From Thinopyrum elongatum (lineage: Eukaryota; Streptophyta; Magnoliopsida; Poales; Poaceae), in NCBI GenBank assembly GCA_011799875.1, contig CM022301.1:85641667-85705666 (forward strand): DNA of 64,000 nucleotides, written 5' to 3'. Each line of letters starts with the position of its first letter. Positions within the stretch are counted from its first letter, which is position 1. Positions 33,096-46,161 of this stretch are shown piece by piece. A model generated the notes under the pieces. It was not told the DNA's origin. It saw only the letters and a list, made by a program, of their open reading frames with translations, and did no database searches. Made by a program: the position numbers and the translations under genes.

Positions 33096-35760
33096 TAATT
33101 GATATCAACATAATAATATCCATGAATACAAGAACATAATCATTACTTTTTCAAAATATATGATGCTTAACGAATGTTATCCCTACTCATTGAATTATGT
33201 AAGGATGGCATGACTCCGTCTTCCTCACATAAGTACAAATCATGAGCACCCCGGTGTCAAGTCAAGCAATTAGATCATACTTTTTCATGTGCTTCAACAT
33301 TTTCAACTCCACTCAATACATGAGCGTGAGACATGGACATAGCACTACGGGTGGAATAGAATGCGGTGATAGGATATAAGGGAAGACAAAAGTGGAGAAA
33401 GTCTCGCATCAACTCGGCGGATCAATAGGCAATGGAGAGGCCTTTCAATCGATATCAATGCAAGGAGTATGGATTGCCATGCAACAGATGCACTAGAGCT
33501 ATAAGTGTATGAAACCTCACAACTGAAACTAAGTGGGTTTGCATGCAACTTGCTTGCTCATGAAGACCTCGTGCATTTTGAGGAAGCCCGTCATCAGAAT
33601 ATACAAGCCAAGTTCTATAATGTAAAAATTCCCACTAGTATATGAAAGTGACAAATGAGGAGACTCTCTATATGAAGAACATGGTGCTACTCTGAGGCAC
33701 AAGTGTGGTAAAAGGATAGTAGCATTGCTCCTTTTCTCTTTTTCTCTCATTTTGTTGTTGTGCTTTTTTTCTTTTTTATTAAAGTCAGGAACTTCATCCT
33801 CATTCTTTGGAGGACTCATTAGTCTCCATCATTTTTTACCTCACTGGGACAATGCTCTAATAATGATGATCATCACACTTTTATTTACTTACAACTCGAT
33901 AAACTGAAATAATATGACTCTATATGGATGCTTCTAGCAGTGTACCAGGAGGTGCAATGATCTAGCATAACATGTATTACAATGATAAATGGTGGCTTTG
34001 TCACAAATATCATGTTAGCTCTATATGATCATGCAAAGCAATATGATGATGAACACACAAGTCATGTGACGGAACGGTGGAAGTTGCATGGCAATATATC
34101 TCGGAATGGATATGTAAATGCCATGATAGGTAGGTATGGTGGCTGTTTTGAGGAAGGATATAAGAGGTCTATGTGTGATAGAGCGTATCATATCGCGGGG
34201 TTTGGATGGACCGGCGAAGTTTGCACCAACTCTCGAGGTGAGAAAGAGGAATATATCACGGTACTGGAGAGGCTAGCAATATGTGGATAGGTGGGAGTGT
34301 TGTATTAGTCCATGAACTCACATTAGTCATAAAGAACTCATATACTTATTTTGAAAGTTTTATTAGCCCTCAAAGCAAAGTACTACTCGCATGCCCCTAG
34401 GGAGGAGGTTGGTAGGAGTTAACCATCGCGCGCCCCGACTCAAACAACACAAAGGATTTCAATAAGGAATAAAAATGCTCAAACATCCTGGTCATGCCAT
34501 GACTGACACTTAAATGAGTAGTTAATAACAAGCTTTAATATCGATATTTCTACTAGCCAATGCTTATGAACTAATACCCTTTCATATTACGACATCAATA
34601 TAATTAAATCACATTTTTCATATTTAGTGCTCTACATGAAAGTTTTTATTATATCACTCTTATATACCTATCATTCTTGAACTAGTCTTATAACCGGTGC
34701 ATATTACCACTTCCTATTTAAGACTCTAAAAAATATTTACGTGAAGCATGAGAGTGTAATCATTTCTATAAAATATATAACCACCACTGTGCTCTAAAGA
34801 TATAAGTGAAGCACATGAGCAACTGCATAGCTCAAAAGATATAAGTGAAGCACATAGAGTATTCTAACAAATGATGATGAATGTGTGCCTCTCTCAAAAG
34901 GTGTGTCCAGCAAACAATGATTGTGGCAAACTAACAAGCAAACAAAATAAAGCTATGGTACAAGACGCTCCAAGTAAAAATCATATCATGTGATGAATAA
35001 AAATATAGCTCCGAGTAAACATACCGATGAATTGTGGACGAAAGAGGGGATGCCATCCTGGGCATCCCTAAGCTTAGAAGCTTGGGTCTTACTTGAATAT
35101 TACCTTGGGGTGCCTTGGGAATCCCAAAGCTTAGGATCTTGCCGCTCCTTATTCCGTTGTCCATCGCAAACTCACCCAAAACTTGAAAACTTCAGCACAC
35201 AAAACTCAATAAAACCTCGTGAGATTCGTTAGTATAATCGACAAATCATAAACTTTAGGTACTGTTGTAAACCAATTAATAATTATTCTTGCATAATACC
35301 TACTGTATTCTAATTTCTCCATGACTTATACCCCCCGATGTAATCCATAGCATCATTAAAACAAGCACACTATTCAGTAAGAAACAGAATATGTCTAAAA
35401 CAGAATAGTCTATAATGATCTGAACAAAAAATATACTTCTGTAACTTTAAAAATTCTGAAAAAATAGGACAATGTAAACAATGTGTATCTTAATACCGTG
35501 TACAAAATTAAGAATTTTATCACGTTCCATTAAAAAACTGAAAATTCCTGCACTGGGCGTAGAAGTTTCTGTTTTGGCACATAATCAATTCAACTATCAT
35601 TCAAATCATCCCAAAGGCTTTACTTGGCACAAACACTAATTAACAAATTAAAACACAATCATTATAGTAGCAATAATCATGTCATCACAGCAAAATAGAA
35701 AATATTGGGTTATCTCCCAACAAGCTCTTTCTTTATAGCCATTAAGATAGGCTTGAGATT

Positions 35761-36510
35761 TCAATGATGCTCATATGAAAGATAATAATTGAAACACAAA
35801 GAGAGCATCATGTAGCATGTGAAAACACATTTAAGTCTAACATACTTCCTATGCATAGGCATTTTATAAGCAAACAAATTATCAAGACAAGAAATATCTA
35901 GCATATGCAAGGAACAAGAACAAAACATTAACAATTTGAACTTCAAGATAGGTAATTGAACATGAAAATTCCAATAACCATATTTACCTCTCTCATAATA
36001 GTTACATGTAGGATCATAAATTCATAATCAAATTCAACAATATAGCTATCATCTATATTCTCTCCATGATCCACATGCATGCAAGTTTTATAATCTTCCA
36101 AGATAGTGGGATTAACATCAACTAAAGTCATGACCTCTCCAAACCCACTTTTATCAAAAAAAATCATAAGATTGATACTTCTTCAAAGTAGTGGGGTCAT
36201 TATTACCTAAAGTTTACGGTCTTCCAAGCCCACTTTTAATAGCATTGCTAATTTTATCACGAATAATAGATTCATTATGAGGCTCGAAATTCTCAAAATC
36301 ATAAGAAACATCATGATTATCACCCCAATCATGATCATTAGCACAATTCACATTCATAGAATTTATACTAACAACATTGCAATCATGCTTTTCATTCAAT
36401 AAAAGTATCGCAATAGCATTTTATGTTATCACTCCTTCATTATTAGCTATTGGTTTACAATAAGCAGGAAGTTTGAAAAGATTAGCAAGCGGATGAGGAT
36501 CCATATAACT
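35761..36510 (-). pseudogene. Conserved ORF of unknown function after the primer-binding site, broken
   Basis: On the minus strand, about 150 bases after the primer-binding site, ATG 36510 opens MDPHPLANLFKLPAY. Three separate frames follow with NEKHDCNVVSINSMNVNCA, GFGEVMTLVDVNPTILED and LHMLDISCLDNLFAYKMPM. The same blocks occur in the same order at 60892-61778, where the frame is nearly whole. No known domain is recognised. A hydrophobic stretch lies in the last third. The position is where gag would normally be. Here it is interrupted by several stops and deletions. Confidence 0.55.
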
Positions 36511-36662
36511 TTGTTTTTGCTTTTCAATTTTTGTTTTGGTGTGTCAATGATAAGGTTAGCATACTAGGCAAATAAAAAGCAGGGCAAGTAAAAGCTAATG
36601 TGTGTGAAGGGACATTGAGTTGTTTGAAAAATATCCCCGGCAACGGCGCCAGAAATTCTTTC

Positions 36663-38200
36663 TGCTACTTGTGAGTTGCGTTGGGGTTTTCCCCGAAGAG
36701 GAAGGGTGAAGCAATATAGTAGCAGATAGTATTTCCCTCAGTAGAGAACCAAGTTTATCAAACCAATAGGTGAACCACGCAAAAACTCATCGACAATACC
36801 TACACACACAAGAGAAAATACTTGCACCCAACATGGGCAAGAGGGTTGTCAATCCCCTTGAACTCGTTAATTGCAAGGATCAAATCTGGTAATAGGTGAT
36901 AGATAAATTGCAAAGTAAAGTAAAAGATAAGAAATTGCATAAAGGTATTTTGTTTTTAGCAATATGATTAAAATAGCCCGGGGGCCATAGTTTTCACTAG
37001 AGGCATCTCTCTCATAAAGATAGCATACAGTGAGTAGACAAATTACTATTGGCAATTGATAGAAAAGCGCATAGTTATGGTGGTATTCATGGCATGATCA
37101 TGTACATAGGCATTACGTCCGTGACAAGTAGACCGACTCCTGCCTGCATCTACTACTATTACTCCACTCCGAGAGCGCTTCTATGCTTGCCTCTCTATGT
37201 ATTGAGTTCATAACAAACAGAGTATTGTATGAAGTATGATGACATAATGTAGACAGAATAAAACCAAGCAACATGATTAAACCCCATAATTTTACCCTTA
37301 ATAGCAACCTTACAAATATGTGCCTTGCTACCCCTGCTGTCAATGGGTGAGGACACCGCAAGATTGAACCTACCACAAAGCACCTCTCCAGCTGAAGATA
37401 AATCAATCTAGTTGTCCAAACCAAATGAATAGATCGGACAGATATACAAAGCTATAACAATCACACATAATAAAGTTCAGAAAGACTCAATTACTTTCAA
37501 TGAATAATCTGACCACAAACCCACAATTCATCAGATCCCAACAAACACGCCGTAAAAGAAGATCACATCGAATAGAACTCCGAGGAGAACATTGTATTGA
37601 AGATCAGAGAGAGAGAGAGAGATCTAGCTAATCACTATGGACCCATAGGTCCTATGGGAACTACTCACGCATCATCGAAGGTGCATCAAGGTTGATGTAG
37701 AGGCCCTCCGTGATCAATTCCCCCTCCGGCAGAGTACTGTAAAAGGTCTCCAGATGGGATCGCGGAAGAACAGAGTCTTGCGGCGGCGAAAAAATTGTTT
37801 CGATGGATGATCTGGGGTTTTCCAATATTTGGGAATTTATAGCGATGGAATTAGGTCAGACGAAGCCACGAGGGGCCCACAAGGCATCAGGGCGCGCCTA
37901 CCCCCTCCCCCATGGAATGCCCTGTTTCCTTGTCATCTCCTCTTAGGTCTTCTGGTCCTCCCACGAAGCATCTAGGGTCTCTTATGTCTAGAAAAAGTCA
38001 TCAAAAAGTTTCGTCGTGTTTGGACTTTGTTTGGTATGGATTTTCTGTAAAACCAAAAGTAGAAAACAACAACTGGCACTAGGCACTCAGTTAATAGGTG
38101 AGTTCCCAAAAATGATATAAAATTGCATATAAAGTATCTAAGATTGATAATATAATAGCATGAAACAATAAAAAATTATAGATACATTGGAGACATATCA
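36663..38200 (-). repeat. 5' LTR of the non-autonomous element
   Basis: The LTR is 1538 bp. The TATA-like TTTATA at 37836-37841 reads TATAAA on the minus strand. It differs from the 3' LTR by scattered substitutions and small indels. Confidence 0.92.
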
Positions 38201-38339
38201 GCAGCACGGGCGTCATCATCACAAGATCTAAGAAAAGTCTTCAAATCAGTCGGTTGATTTCTTTGGACACGTGGGCCGCATGCTCCCCTTCAGATCGGCT
38301 AGTCACTATTTTCCTTGGATGCATGGGACGCGTGCTCCA

Positions 38340-39714
38340 TTGTCAGATTAATGGAGGAACGAAACTCTTTGTGTGCTTCTGTTCTTAGAGAGAAATATTT
38401 TCCATAAGGAAATCTGCTTAATGCAAAAGCGAAAGGGTTCATCAATGATGTGGCAATGTATTATGGTAGGTTTGGAAGCTTTTAAAAGAGGATATGTTTG
38501 GCGGATAGGAGATGGATCCCAAGTGAATATATGGGATGCCAATTGGGTTGTTTGAATCCAAATTTAAGGGTGAGAACACCCCGAGGAGGTATAATGCTGA
38601 CTAAAATTTTGGATCTCATTAATCCACTGACTAGTAGTTGATTTGCTCTATATTTTTGGTCAGATGATGCGGAAGCTATACTATCTATCCACCTTGTTAC
38701 AGATAGAGAAGATTTCGTAGTCTGGCACAATCTCAAAGTGCTTATGTCTCGGTTAAATCATCTTACTTTGGAGAATGGGAGCACAAATACAGTACCCTTG
38801 CAGCTACATCGTAGATTGCCGGAAGATCTATAGTAAATAAGATATGGAGTTTGTTGTGGAAGTCGAACGTCCCAGTAGAAGGGATTTTTTTTGGGATGGT
38901 GGCCGTACACTTCATGGCATTGTTCTATGTTTGGGTATTTTAGCAAGTCGACGCATTAAGACGACTGGATAATGTCCCCTATGCCAAGTGGGTTTTGAGG
39001 ACCTGAAACACATGATTTTTCAATGTGAAAGAGCAAGCCAGTTGTGGAAAGAACTAGGGCTTAAGGAGCTGGTGGACAAATTAATTTGTTTGGATCGCTC
39101 GGGGTCCATGGTGGTTGACGAGGTGATTAGAACAAACAAATAGTTAAATATAGTTCCAGAAGTGCATATTCAGGACCTTGTTCTTATGACGAGCTGGTTT
39201 CTATGGTGGCAGCAGAGACAAGTTACACGTGTAGAGCAAATCTAGTCTATTGGCAGATCGGTGATGTCTATTTTTGCTCTAGCTATAAATTTTTCAAGGG
39301 CAAACAAAGAATAGGTGCTACCACAGCTCCTACTTGGAGCCGTCCTCCTGATGGAGTTTATGCTGTAAATGTGGACGCATCTTTAAACTATGATACTAAA
39401 CAAGTCTCTTCCGGCATTGTTATTAGAGATACCACTAGTGGTTTTGTTGCTGCAAGAAGTTTTAAAATTGATTATTGAAATGATGTTTTAATGGCTGAAG
39501 CAATGGCAAATAGAGATGGCCTATGGTTTCCTGAACATATAGGCTTAAAAGGGTTGTTCTTCAGTCAGGTAATGAGGTGGTAATCCAAACTATGGTCAAA
39601 GGAGGTTTTTTCGCAACAAATAGTTCAACAATTTTATATGAGTGCAATCTTAGGGCGAATAGGTTTGATGAAGTAAAGTTTGCTCATTGTCCAAGGGAAG
39701 CCAATATGGTGGCA
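38340..39714 (+). pseudogene. Decayed LINE: end of reverse transcriptase, zinc-binding and RNase H regions
   Basis: The first recognisable part is GYVWRIGDGSQVNIWDANW (38490-38550), the region after the RT domain in plant LINEs. Next come SDDAEAILSIHL (38660 on), then the RT zinc-binding region with LLWKSNVP and CPMPSGF-like Cys residues (38850-39060). An RNase H part follows with VYAVNVDASLNYDTKQVSSG (39357 on) and FDEVKFAHCPREANMV (39668-39713). Many stops and frameshifts separate the pieces. The element is cut at 39714 by LTR sequence, so its 3' end is lost. 38206-38340 has no recognisable content. Confidence 0.7.
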
Positions 39715-40411
39715 TGATACTTGTGATAGTGTTGGGATTCCCTGAAGAGGAAGGGTGATGTAGTATAGTAGCAGACAGTATTTTCCTCAGTGAAGAACCA
39801 AGGTTTATCGAACCAATAGGAGACACCACACAAACAACATTAACCGTACCTGCACACACACAAAGAAAATGCTTGCACCCAACGAAGGCAAGATGGTTGT
39901 CAATCCCCTTGTTCTCGCCAATTGCAAGGATTAAATCTGATAGTGGTAGGTCTATAAATAACATAAAAGAAAATAAAAAATGCGAGCAATTTTAGGCTTT
40001 TAGTAATAATGGAGAATGGACCCGAGGGCCATAGGTTCACTAAAGGCATGTCTCTCATATCGGTGGGTAAACAGATTATTGTTGGGCAATTGACAGAATT
40101 GTGCATAGTTATGATTATGATTCTTCATGGCATGATTTACATAGGCATTACGCCCGTGACAAGTAGACCGCTAAACTTACTGGCGCTTACTACCATTACT
40201 CCACCCCAAGACCGCTATCTAGCATGCATCTCGAAGTATTAAGTTCATGAAAAACAGAGTAGCGCTTTAAGCAAGATGGCATAATGTAGACAAAGTAAGA
40301 CCAAATAATATGTTCAAGCCCGTTGTTTCATCCTTATTAGCAACAATACAATACGTGCCTTGCAACCCCTCCTATCCTAGAGTAAGGACATCGCAAGAAT
40401 GAACCCACTAT
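39715..40411 (-). mobile_element. LTR fragment of a related non-autonomous family, left part
   Basis: It starts TGATACTTGTGATAG inside the LINE and follows the LTR of the 31342 element block by block (GAAGAGGAAGGGTGATG, CTTGCACCCAACG, GCCGTGACAAG-type words) until the gypsy insertion at 40412. It continues at 56271. Confidence 0.7.
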
Positions 40412-41330
40412 TGTCGGGCCCGTGGGACTGGGGGTACCCAGGCCCGTCTGCCTGCAGCCCAGGACACGGCGCGTGCCGTGGGCCCAACGCGTCCCATCTT
40501 CAAGGCTTCATGAGCAAGACCCTCGCGAGGGCCCCCGCCTCGCGAGGTGTACGTTGGCAAGCGTCGTCAAGAGCCTCCCGAGAGCCTCACATAGGGCAGC
40601 CCCTCGAAGCTGTCCCCCGAGGCCCCTCATAGGGCGGATATGTTTAGGCTCACCAAGCCCCCCTCGCGCTGCACGTGGGTGACGCGAGCCACGACAAGCG
40701 GCACCAGGAGCCGTGCCAGCGAGCGCGGATAAGGATGCTTTCCTCTTTCGTGCTAAGGGAGCAGGGCATCTCACCGGTTCCCAAAGCAATCCCCAAAGGT
40801 TACCCCGTTGGTTCTAGAAGACCAGGACAGCGGACTCGCCAAGACGGAGGTCATCACCGAGCCCACCAACGCGTCATGGCAGGGAGCTTTGGCAGGCAAA
40901 GATCACCTTTAGTCAGGATAAGTTGTACTGTTGTCCCCCTTCGAAATTGTCCATTGTGGCAGCCCTTCCTGCCTAGTGTTTTGGGGGGAAGAGGCCCGAG
41001 GCCAGTATAAAGATAGCTAGGTCACCACCTTAGGCGGAGGAGATTGGATCCCCCCTCGGACCAGCTCCTGAAGCCCCCCCGAGGCCACTTGTACTCACAT
41101 ACTCATCCTCCCTCGCGAGGCAATCCATCCACAAAGCATGAGTAGGGTATTACACCGCAAGGTGGCCTGAACCTGGGTAAACGGCCGTGTCTCTGTTCTT
41201 CTTCCTCGCCCCGGGCATGTCGGAGCATCGTCGTGAGATAGTGAGCTGAGCGGCTGGAGCGTAGCGAGGTTCTGCGAGCACACCCCAGAGTTTGAACCTT
41301 TCTTGGGTCCCCGGAGCCCCAATTCCGACA
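40412..41330 (+). repeat. 5' LTR of the outer gypsy element
   Basis: The LTR is 919 bp. A candidate TATA box TATAAA lies at 41006-41011. The palindrome CCTCGCGAGG-type sequence occurs several times. Confidence 0.93.
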
Positions 41331-41408
41331 TTTGGCGCCCCAGGTAGGGGCGTGCGGGAGTTCTTCCACTTCGCTCTGCTTCGCTCCGCTTCCTGCTTCG
41401 CCGTCTCC

Positions 41409-42913
41409 ATGGCTGACGCTCGCCATGTCCGTGTCGAGTGCCGGGCAGCTCGCTTAGCCCAGATGGAGCCTGCAGGCCGCGGCGGCCGCCGCCACTCCGC
41501 CTCGGCCGCGGCCAATGCCACCACCGACCCCGCTGCCCACGAGCAATAGGATTCCTCCATGCATCCTTCAGCGCAACCCGACGGCCACACCGCCACGCCT
41601 TCACTCACTCCAGCTACGGCTTCATCCTCCCACGCCCACGGTGGACCGGCGAATGCATAGGCTGCATTGCTCATGGCGGGTGAGCTGTTGTGCTACCGCC
41701 CGACAATGAAGGCTATGACGCCTGGCTTGGACGAATCACCGAGCTCGTCAATGCCACGGGCGAGGCCCCGGCGCCTTCCCACTCGCTTCGTCCTCCGCCG
41801 TCCCGTGCTGGTGATGTGGTGCACGGCGCGCATCCGCCTCCTCCCTGGCGTGGAGACGATGCAGAGCCCCGACACGATAAGCGACCACGCGACCTGTCGC
41901 GCGGAGCGCATGAGCCGGCTCGAGACGAGGCCAGCTGCCAGATCATGCACCGAGCACCGCCTGATGCACGAGCATCCCTCGAGCGGCAGCGGCAGCGCTT
42001 GGACCGGGTCGCCCAAGAAGTCGCGGCAGCAGGGCGCCAAGACCGTGCCGCCCACGCGTGAGGTGCACCTATGAGCACTGCCGGTTGTCGGGCCTTCACT
42101 CGCGAGTTGCGTCAAGTGGTTTGGCTGGTGAAGTTCAAGCCGGAGCTGCCCCCGCGCTATGATAGCATCCCCGACCCCACGGAGTTCCTCCAGCTCTACG
42201 CGTTGAGCATCGAGGCGGCGAACAGCAATGACAAGGTCATGGCGAACTTGTTTCCCATGGCCCTCAAGGATGGCGCGCGCCCCTGGCTGATGAACCTGCC
42301 CGAGGGTTCTATCTCTTCATGGGATGAGCTCCGCGAGCAGTTCATCGCCAACTTCCAGGGCACTCGAGACCGCGCCCTCACCATCAACGACCTACGGCGT
42401 GTGAAGCAACGCCCTGGCGAGACCCTCCGCAAGTACATTCAGCGCTTCACCCAAGTGCGCCACAAGATCCCGAAGGCCTCGGACAAAGCCATCATCTCGG
42501 CGTTCACCAATGGCGCCACGGATGTCAGGATGTGTGAAAAGCTCGCCATCAACGACGACCTGAGCTCAGCGCTGGAGCTGTTCAACATGGCCAACAAGTG
42601 CGCGAAGGCGGAGGAGGGACACCTCTTCCTCCTCAACAACCCCGACACCGAGCCAGACGACAAGAAGGCCAAGGCCAAGGAAGTGAAGCACAAGGGCCCT
42701 TCCGTGCTGGCGGCGGAGCCCAAGCAGAAGCGCGGTCGCGACCACGACGAGCCCGGCGAGGATGCCCGCCTATTCTGCGTCTACCACAACGTGCGCACCC
42801 ACAACACCGACGACTGCCAGGAGCTCAAGGCGCTCCATGACGAGCGCATGGGCCACCGCCCCAACCGCAATGACCGCGGCTTCGGCTGCGGAGGCGGCCG
42901 TGGTGGAGGCTGA
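41409..42913 (+). pseudogene. gag of the outer gypsy element
   Basis: Gag forms the particle that packages element RNA. The likely start ATG 41409 (MADARHVRVECRAARLAQ) runs into stops near 41547 and 41657. The frame shifts to one around 41690-42061 (YDAWLGRITELVNATGE). It then joins a clean 280-codon frame at 42071-42913. This last part holds the retrotransposon gag domain (FKPELPPRYD, then WDELREQFIANFQGT, RRVKQRPGETLRKYIQRF) and ends with FCVYHNVRTHNTDDCQEL, the Cys/His-bearing segment of plant gypsy gags, then a Gly-rich tail. The central domain is intact; the N-terminus is broken. Confidence 0.82.
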
Positions 42914-43092
42914 TGGGACAACCGTAACCCCGCCAAGACTGGCGCGACCAGCCTCGCGATGGTGCCTGGCGTGATCAGCCTCGTGAGGCATGCCCTCAGT
43001 GCAACGCAGGCCTTCCACCGCTGCCCCTGCCCTCCAGGAGGAACGACAACAACCAGCAAGACGAGGGGGCTGGGGGCTACTAGGAGCCTCAC

Positions 43093-43868
43093 GTGATATC
43101 CTGCATCCTCGGCGGAGCTCAGGCTCCCGCGTCCAACCGCCTCTTCAAGCAGTTCTCTCGCGAGGTGAACGCTGCCCTCCCGAAGCTCGATGCGGTGCGA
43201 CCCCTCAAGTGGTCGCAGTACGCCATCACCTTCGACTCCAAGGACCACCTCAGGTGCTCGGCCACTGCTAGCGCACTCCCCATGCTGTGCACTCCCACCA
43301 TCAGCAATGTCTCGTCACCAAGGCCCTCATTGACGGGGGTGCCGGCCTCAACGTGATCTCCATCGCGACCTTTGAAACGCTTCAGGTGCCCTACGACCAA
43401 CTAATGCCCATCGGGCCCTTCTCGGGGGTGACGGATGGATCGACCACTCCCCTGGGGTAGGTGCGCCTCCCGGTCACCTTCGGCACCCGTGACAACTACC
43501 ACACCGAGCTGATCAACTTCGATGTGGCCCACATCGGCCTCTCGTACAACGCCATCCTGGGGTACCCTTCGCTCACCAAGTTCATGGCAACAACCCACCA
43601 TGGCTACAATGTCCTCAAGGTGCCAGGGTGCAGCGGCGTCATCACCATCGCCTGCGATGAGAAAGATGCAGTTTGCTCCCTTGAGCACGCCTACCGGGCC
43701 GTTGCGGCTGAGAACTCCGACGACGAAAACGCCGCTGCACCCCCTGAGGCCGCCCCCGCAAAGAAGAAGCAGCTCCTCCCCAAGAATCGTCCTGAGGCGA
43801 AGAAGGCACTGACTGGTGACACCTTCGGCGCCGCATTTTCCATCGGGGCTGGCCTTCCTCCCGCATAG
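43093..43868 (+). pseudogene. Protease region of the outer gypsy element
   Basis: Two frames cover ILGGAQAPASNRLFKQFSRE, then an aspartic-protease-like block around LIDGGAGLNVIS (about 43328-43362). The usual active site is D-(S/T)-G-A, here DGGA, so the second position is changed. After a stop at 43458-43460 comes VRLPVTFGTRDNYHTELINF and AILGYPSLTKFMA, the well-known flank in plant gypsy elements. It ends in a Lys-rich linker toward RT. A frame change near 43310 also breaks it. Confidence 0.75.
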
Positions 43869-43886
43869 GAAAGCGCGCCCGATGCC

Positions 43887-44400
43887 TTGCTCAGGGCAGG
43901 CTCGGGGGCTTCCACCTGGAGAGCGTCTGACTTGACCACTGCGACGAGGGAGGTGCTCAGGCACCACTTGGAGGCGTGCTTCGATGCGCGCCCTCGCGAG
44001 CAAGGAGCATGGCGCCAGGCGCCAGGAGCACAAGAGTTCATCACCCAGGAGATCCACAAGCTGCAGGAAGCAAGGGCCATGCGCGGGAGCGTTGCCCTGC
44101 GCGCCCCATTGGCTCGACTACCGCTCCCGGCACGGGCAGCGAACTGCGCGTGTGTGTCGACATCTCGGGCCTCAACAGGGCCAGTTTGCAGGACATCTTC
44201 TGGCCGTCGCGCGTTGGTCGGAGTGGGGGCATCACCACCAACTACATCCGCATGCCCTTCGGTCTGCTTAACATGGGCGCCACCTACCAGTGCTTCGCAT
44301 GGCTCGCGTTGGCGTCTCGTGAGGGTTCGGTCCCTCACAAACTTCCGGGGCCTCAGGAGCCAGCCGGCCCCTGAGGGACGAGCCCTCGCGATACGCTTCA
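43887..44400 (+). pseudogene. Reverse transcriptase remnant of the outer gypsy element
   Basis: Short pieces match the RT start (FITQEIHKLQEA at 44036 on, CVDISGLNRASLQD at 44153 on) and the block before the active site (YIRMPFGLLNMGATYQCF at 44245 on). The part between is shortened and nothing after it matches RT, so the YIDD active site, RNase H and integrase are absent. From 44400 to 45300 there is GC-rich sequence without a recognised domain. Confidence 0.7.
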
Positions 44401-45300
44401 CCAACCACCCCGACGCTCCCGCAGCAGCATTATTGCCAGGTGACTTTTTGGTTTGTTCAATTGAGGGCACCCCTCGGGCTGCATCATCCTCAGGCTGTTT
44501 AGGGTCAGCCCCTGCAGCCGCCTCGCCTTTTGGTTGTGTGCTAAACCCAGTTGTGTTTTCATGAGCTTACTCGTCTTGCTCAAGCATCGTGCTTGGTGCC
44601 GTGTCACATTTGGAGGCTCCACTACCAGGGCTCCGCACGCCCGCAGTTCTCCTCTTGACCGTTCCGTGAGCGGGGGCTATTGGCACGGCGTATGTGCTTG
44701 GGCCCATCCCTGCAGCGCTGATAAACCTAACCGATCGAGCTCTGACTCGTGGGCCGGTCCCGTGCACGTCACCTCATCAGGTCCTTAGTGCCTTCTCTCC
44801 TCATGGAACAATCACGAGTAGACCAGCAAGTGTGCATCACACTCTATACCTTGTAACCTGCCTGCATGCAGATGCTTCAGGAGCCGGGCGTCCGGACATC
44901 GTACGAATAACACCTCGCATCACCTCAGGAGGCCCGGCCTCGAGCGGGGCGATGGTCCAGTCTACATCGCCGACCATGAAAAGCTAAGTACAACCACACC
45001 ATACGGCGCATCGTTGCCGATTTGAATCCCTTCTCCCTATGACCCTGGCAAAGCATGTCGCCTCTTTTTCGTGTGAGGCGCTTGCATGTTAAAAGGGGAG
45101 CTCTTGAGCATCGCGCCTCAGGGGCTCTTACTGGCTCTCGAGCCCTCACCCCCTGGCCTTGCCTCAGGCATCGCGACCTGACATACCAGCGGCGGCTGAG
45201 CCTCGCCCGAGGGCCGGGACCTGAGGACGTAGAGCATTTTGGCAAACAAGAAAAAGAGAGGCAAGCCTCGCGAGGAAGCAAGGGGAGGAAGTTTGCAATT

Positions 45301-46111
45301 TGTCGGCGTTCTGGGAACCAGGGTACCTAGACTTGCCTGCCTGCGGCCCACGGCGTGGCTCCATCGACGGCCTAGTACGGCCCGGCTTTAGCATCAACAA
45401 GACAAGACCCTCGCGAGGCAGATGACGCCAAGACCTCCTGAGGGAGCGGCCATCCTTGGGCTACTCCTGAGGAGCGGAGTTTCCTATGCAAGTGCCCAAC
45501 CTCATGAGGTTGCGGTGACGCAAGCCATGACGACCAAGGCGCAGAGGAGGCAAGCGTAGGTGCGGGGTCCCGAGGAATCAACCGAAGGTTTCCATTCCCG
45601 TGCAACGAGACCAAGACCGCCAGGACCGCAGGACGGATGTCATCACCGAGCCCACCGCAGCGTCACGACCAGGAGCTTTGCAGGCGAAGACCACCTTTCG
45701 TCAGGATAAGATGTACTACCTGTCCCCTTTCAAATTGGCTGTTGTGGGATCCCTTCCCGTCTTCGTTTTCGGGGAAGAGGACCGAGGCCGCTATAAGTAT
45801 AGGTTAGCCACCACCATAGAAGGGATCCGATCCCTGGTCGACTCATTCTCACCAGAGTGAGCCTCGCGAGCTTGTTCATCCTCTGTACTAGTTCATCCTC
45901 AGCCCCTCATGAGGCTAATCCACCACAAAGCAAGAGTAGGGTCTTACATCGCAAGGTGGCCCGAACCTGGGTAAACTGCCGCGTTCATCTTCTTCCTTGT
46001 TCATCGAGCTAGGCTGTAGGGCAATGGGTTGGTTGAGTGGAGAGGTTGAGTTCTTCGCACACGCCCCAGAGTTTGAACCTTTCTTGGGTCTGCGGAGCCC
46101 TGAATCCGACA
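45301..46111 (+). repeat. 5' LTR of the nested gypsy element
   Basis: The LTR is 811 bp, about 62 bp shorter than its partner because of deletions near 45410 and 45540. The TATA-like CTATAAGTATAGG lies at 45791-45803. Confidence 0.93.
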
Positions 46112-46161
46112 TTTGGCGCGCCAGGTAGGGGTGTGTCAAAGCTCTACCCCTATCATCAGCT

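Larger units (their letters stand above)
31342..38200 (-). mobile_element. Complete non-autonomous LTR retrotransposon (LARD-like)
   Basis: The two LTRs (31342-32874 and 36663-38200) start TGCTACTTGTGAG and end CGTATCA / CATATCA in plus orientation. GCAGC is duplicated at 31337-31341 and 38201-38205. Transcription is on the minus strand: a candidate TATA box (GCTATAAATTCCC) lies in each LTR, the primer-binding-type sequence TGGCGCCGTTGCCGGGG is at 36651-36635, and a purine-rich AAGCTTGGGGATGC stands against the other LTR at 32888-32875. The 3.8-kb interior has no gag, protease, RT or integrase. It has only a broken frame of unknown function after the primer-binding site. It depends on proteins from other elements. 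Confidence 0.92.

Noticed and set aside
33982..34290. 102-codon plus-strand frame in the LTR element interior
   Set aside because: It runs against the element, has no domain, and the matching region near 56.53 kb does not keep it open.
41095..41674. Long minus-strand frames opposite the outer gag start
   Set aside because: They are GC-driven shadows of the leader and gag region; unlike the antisense B3-like gene they have no counterpart in the nested element.
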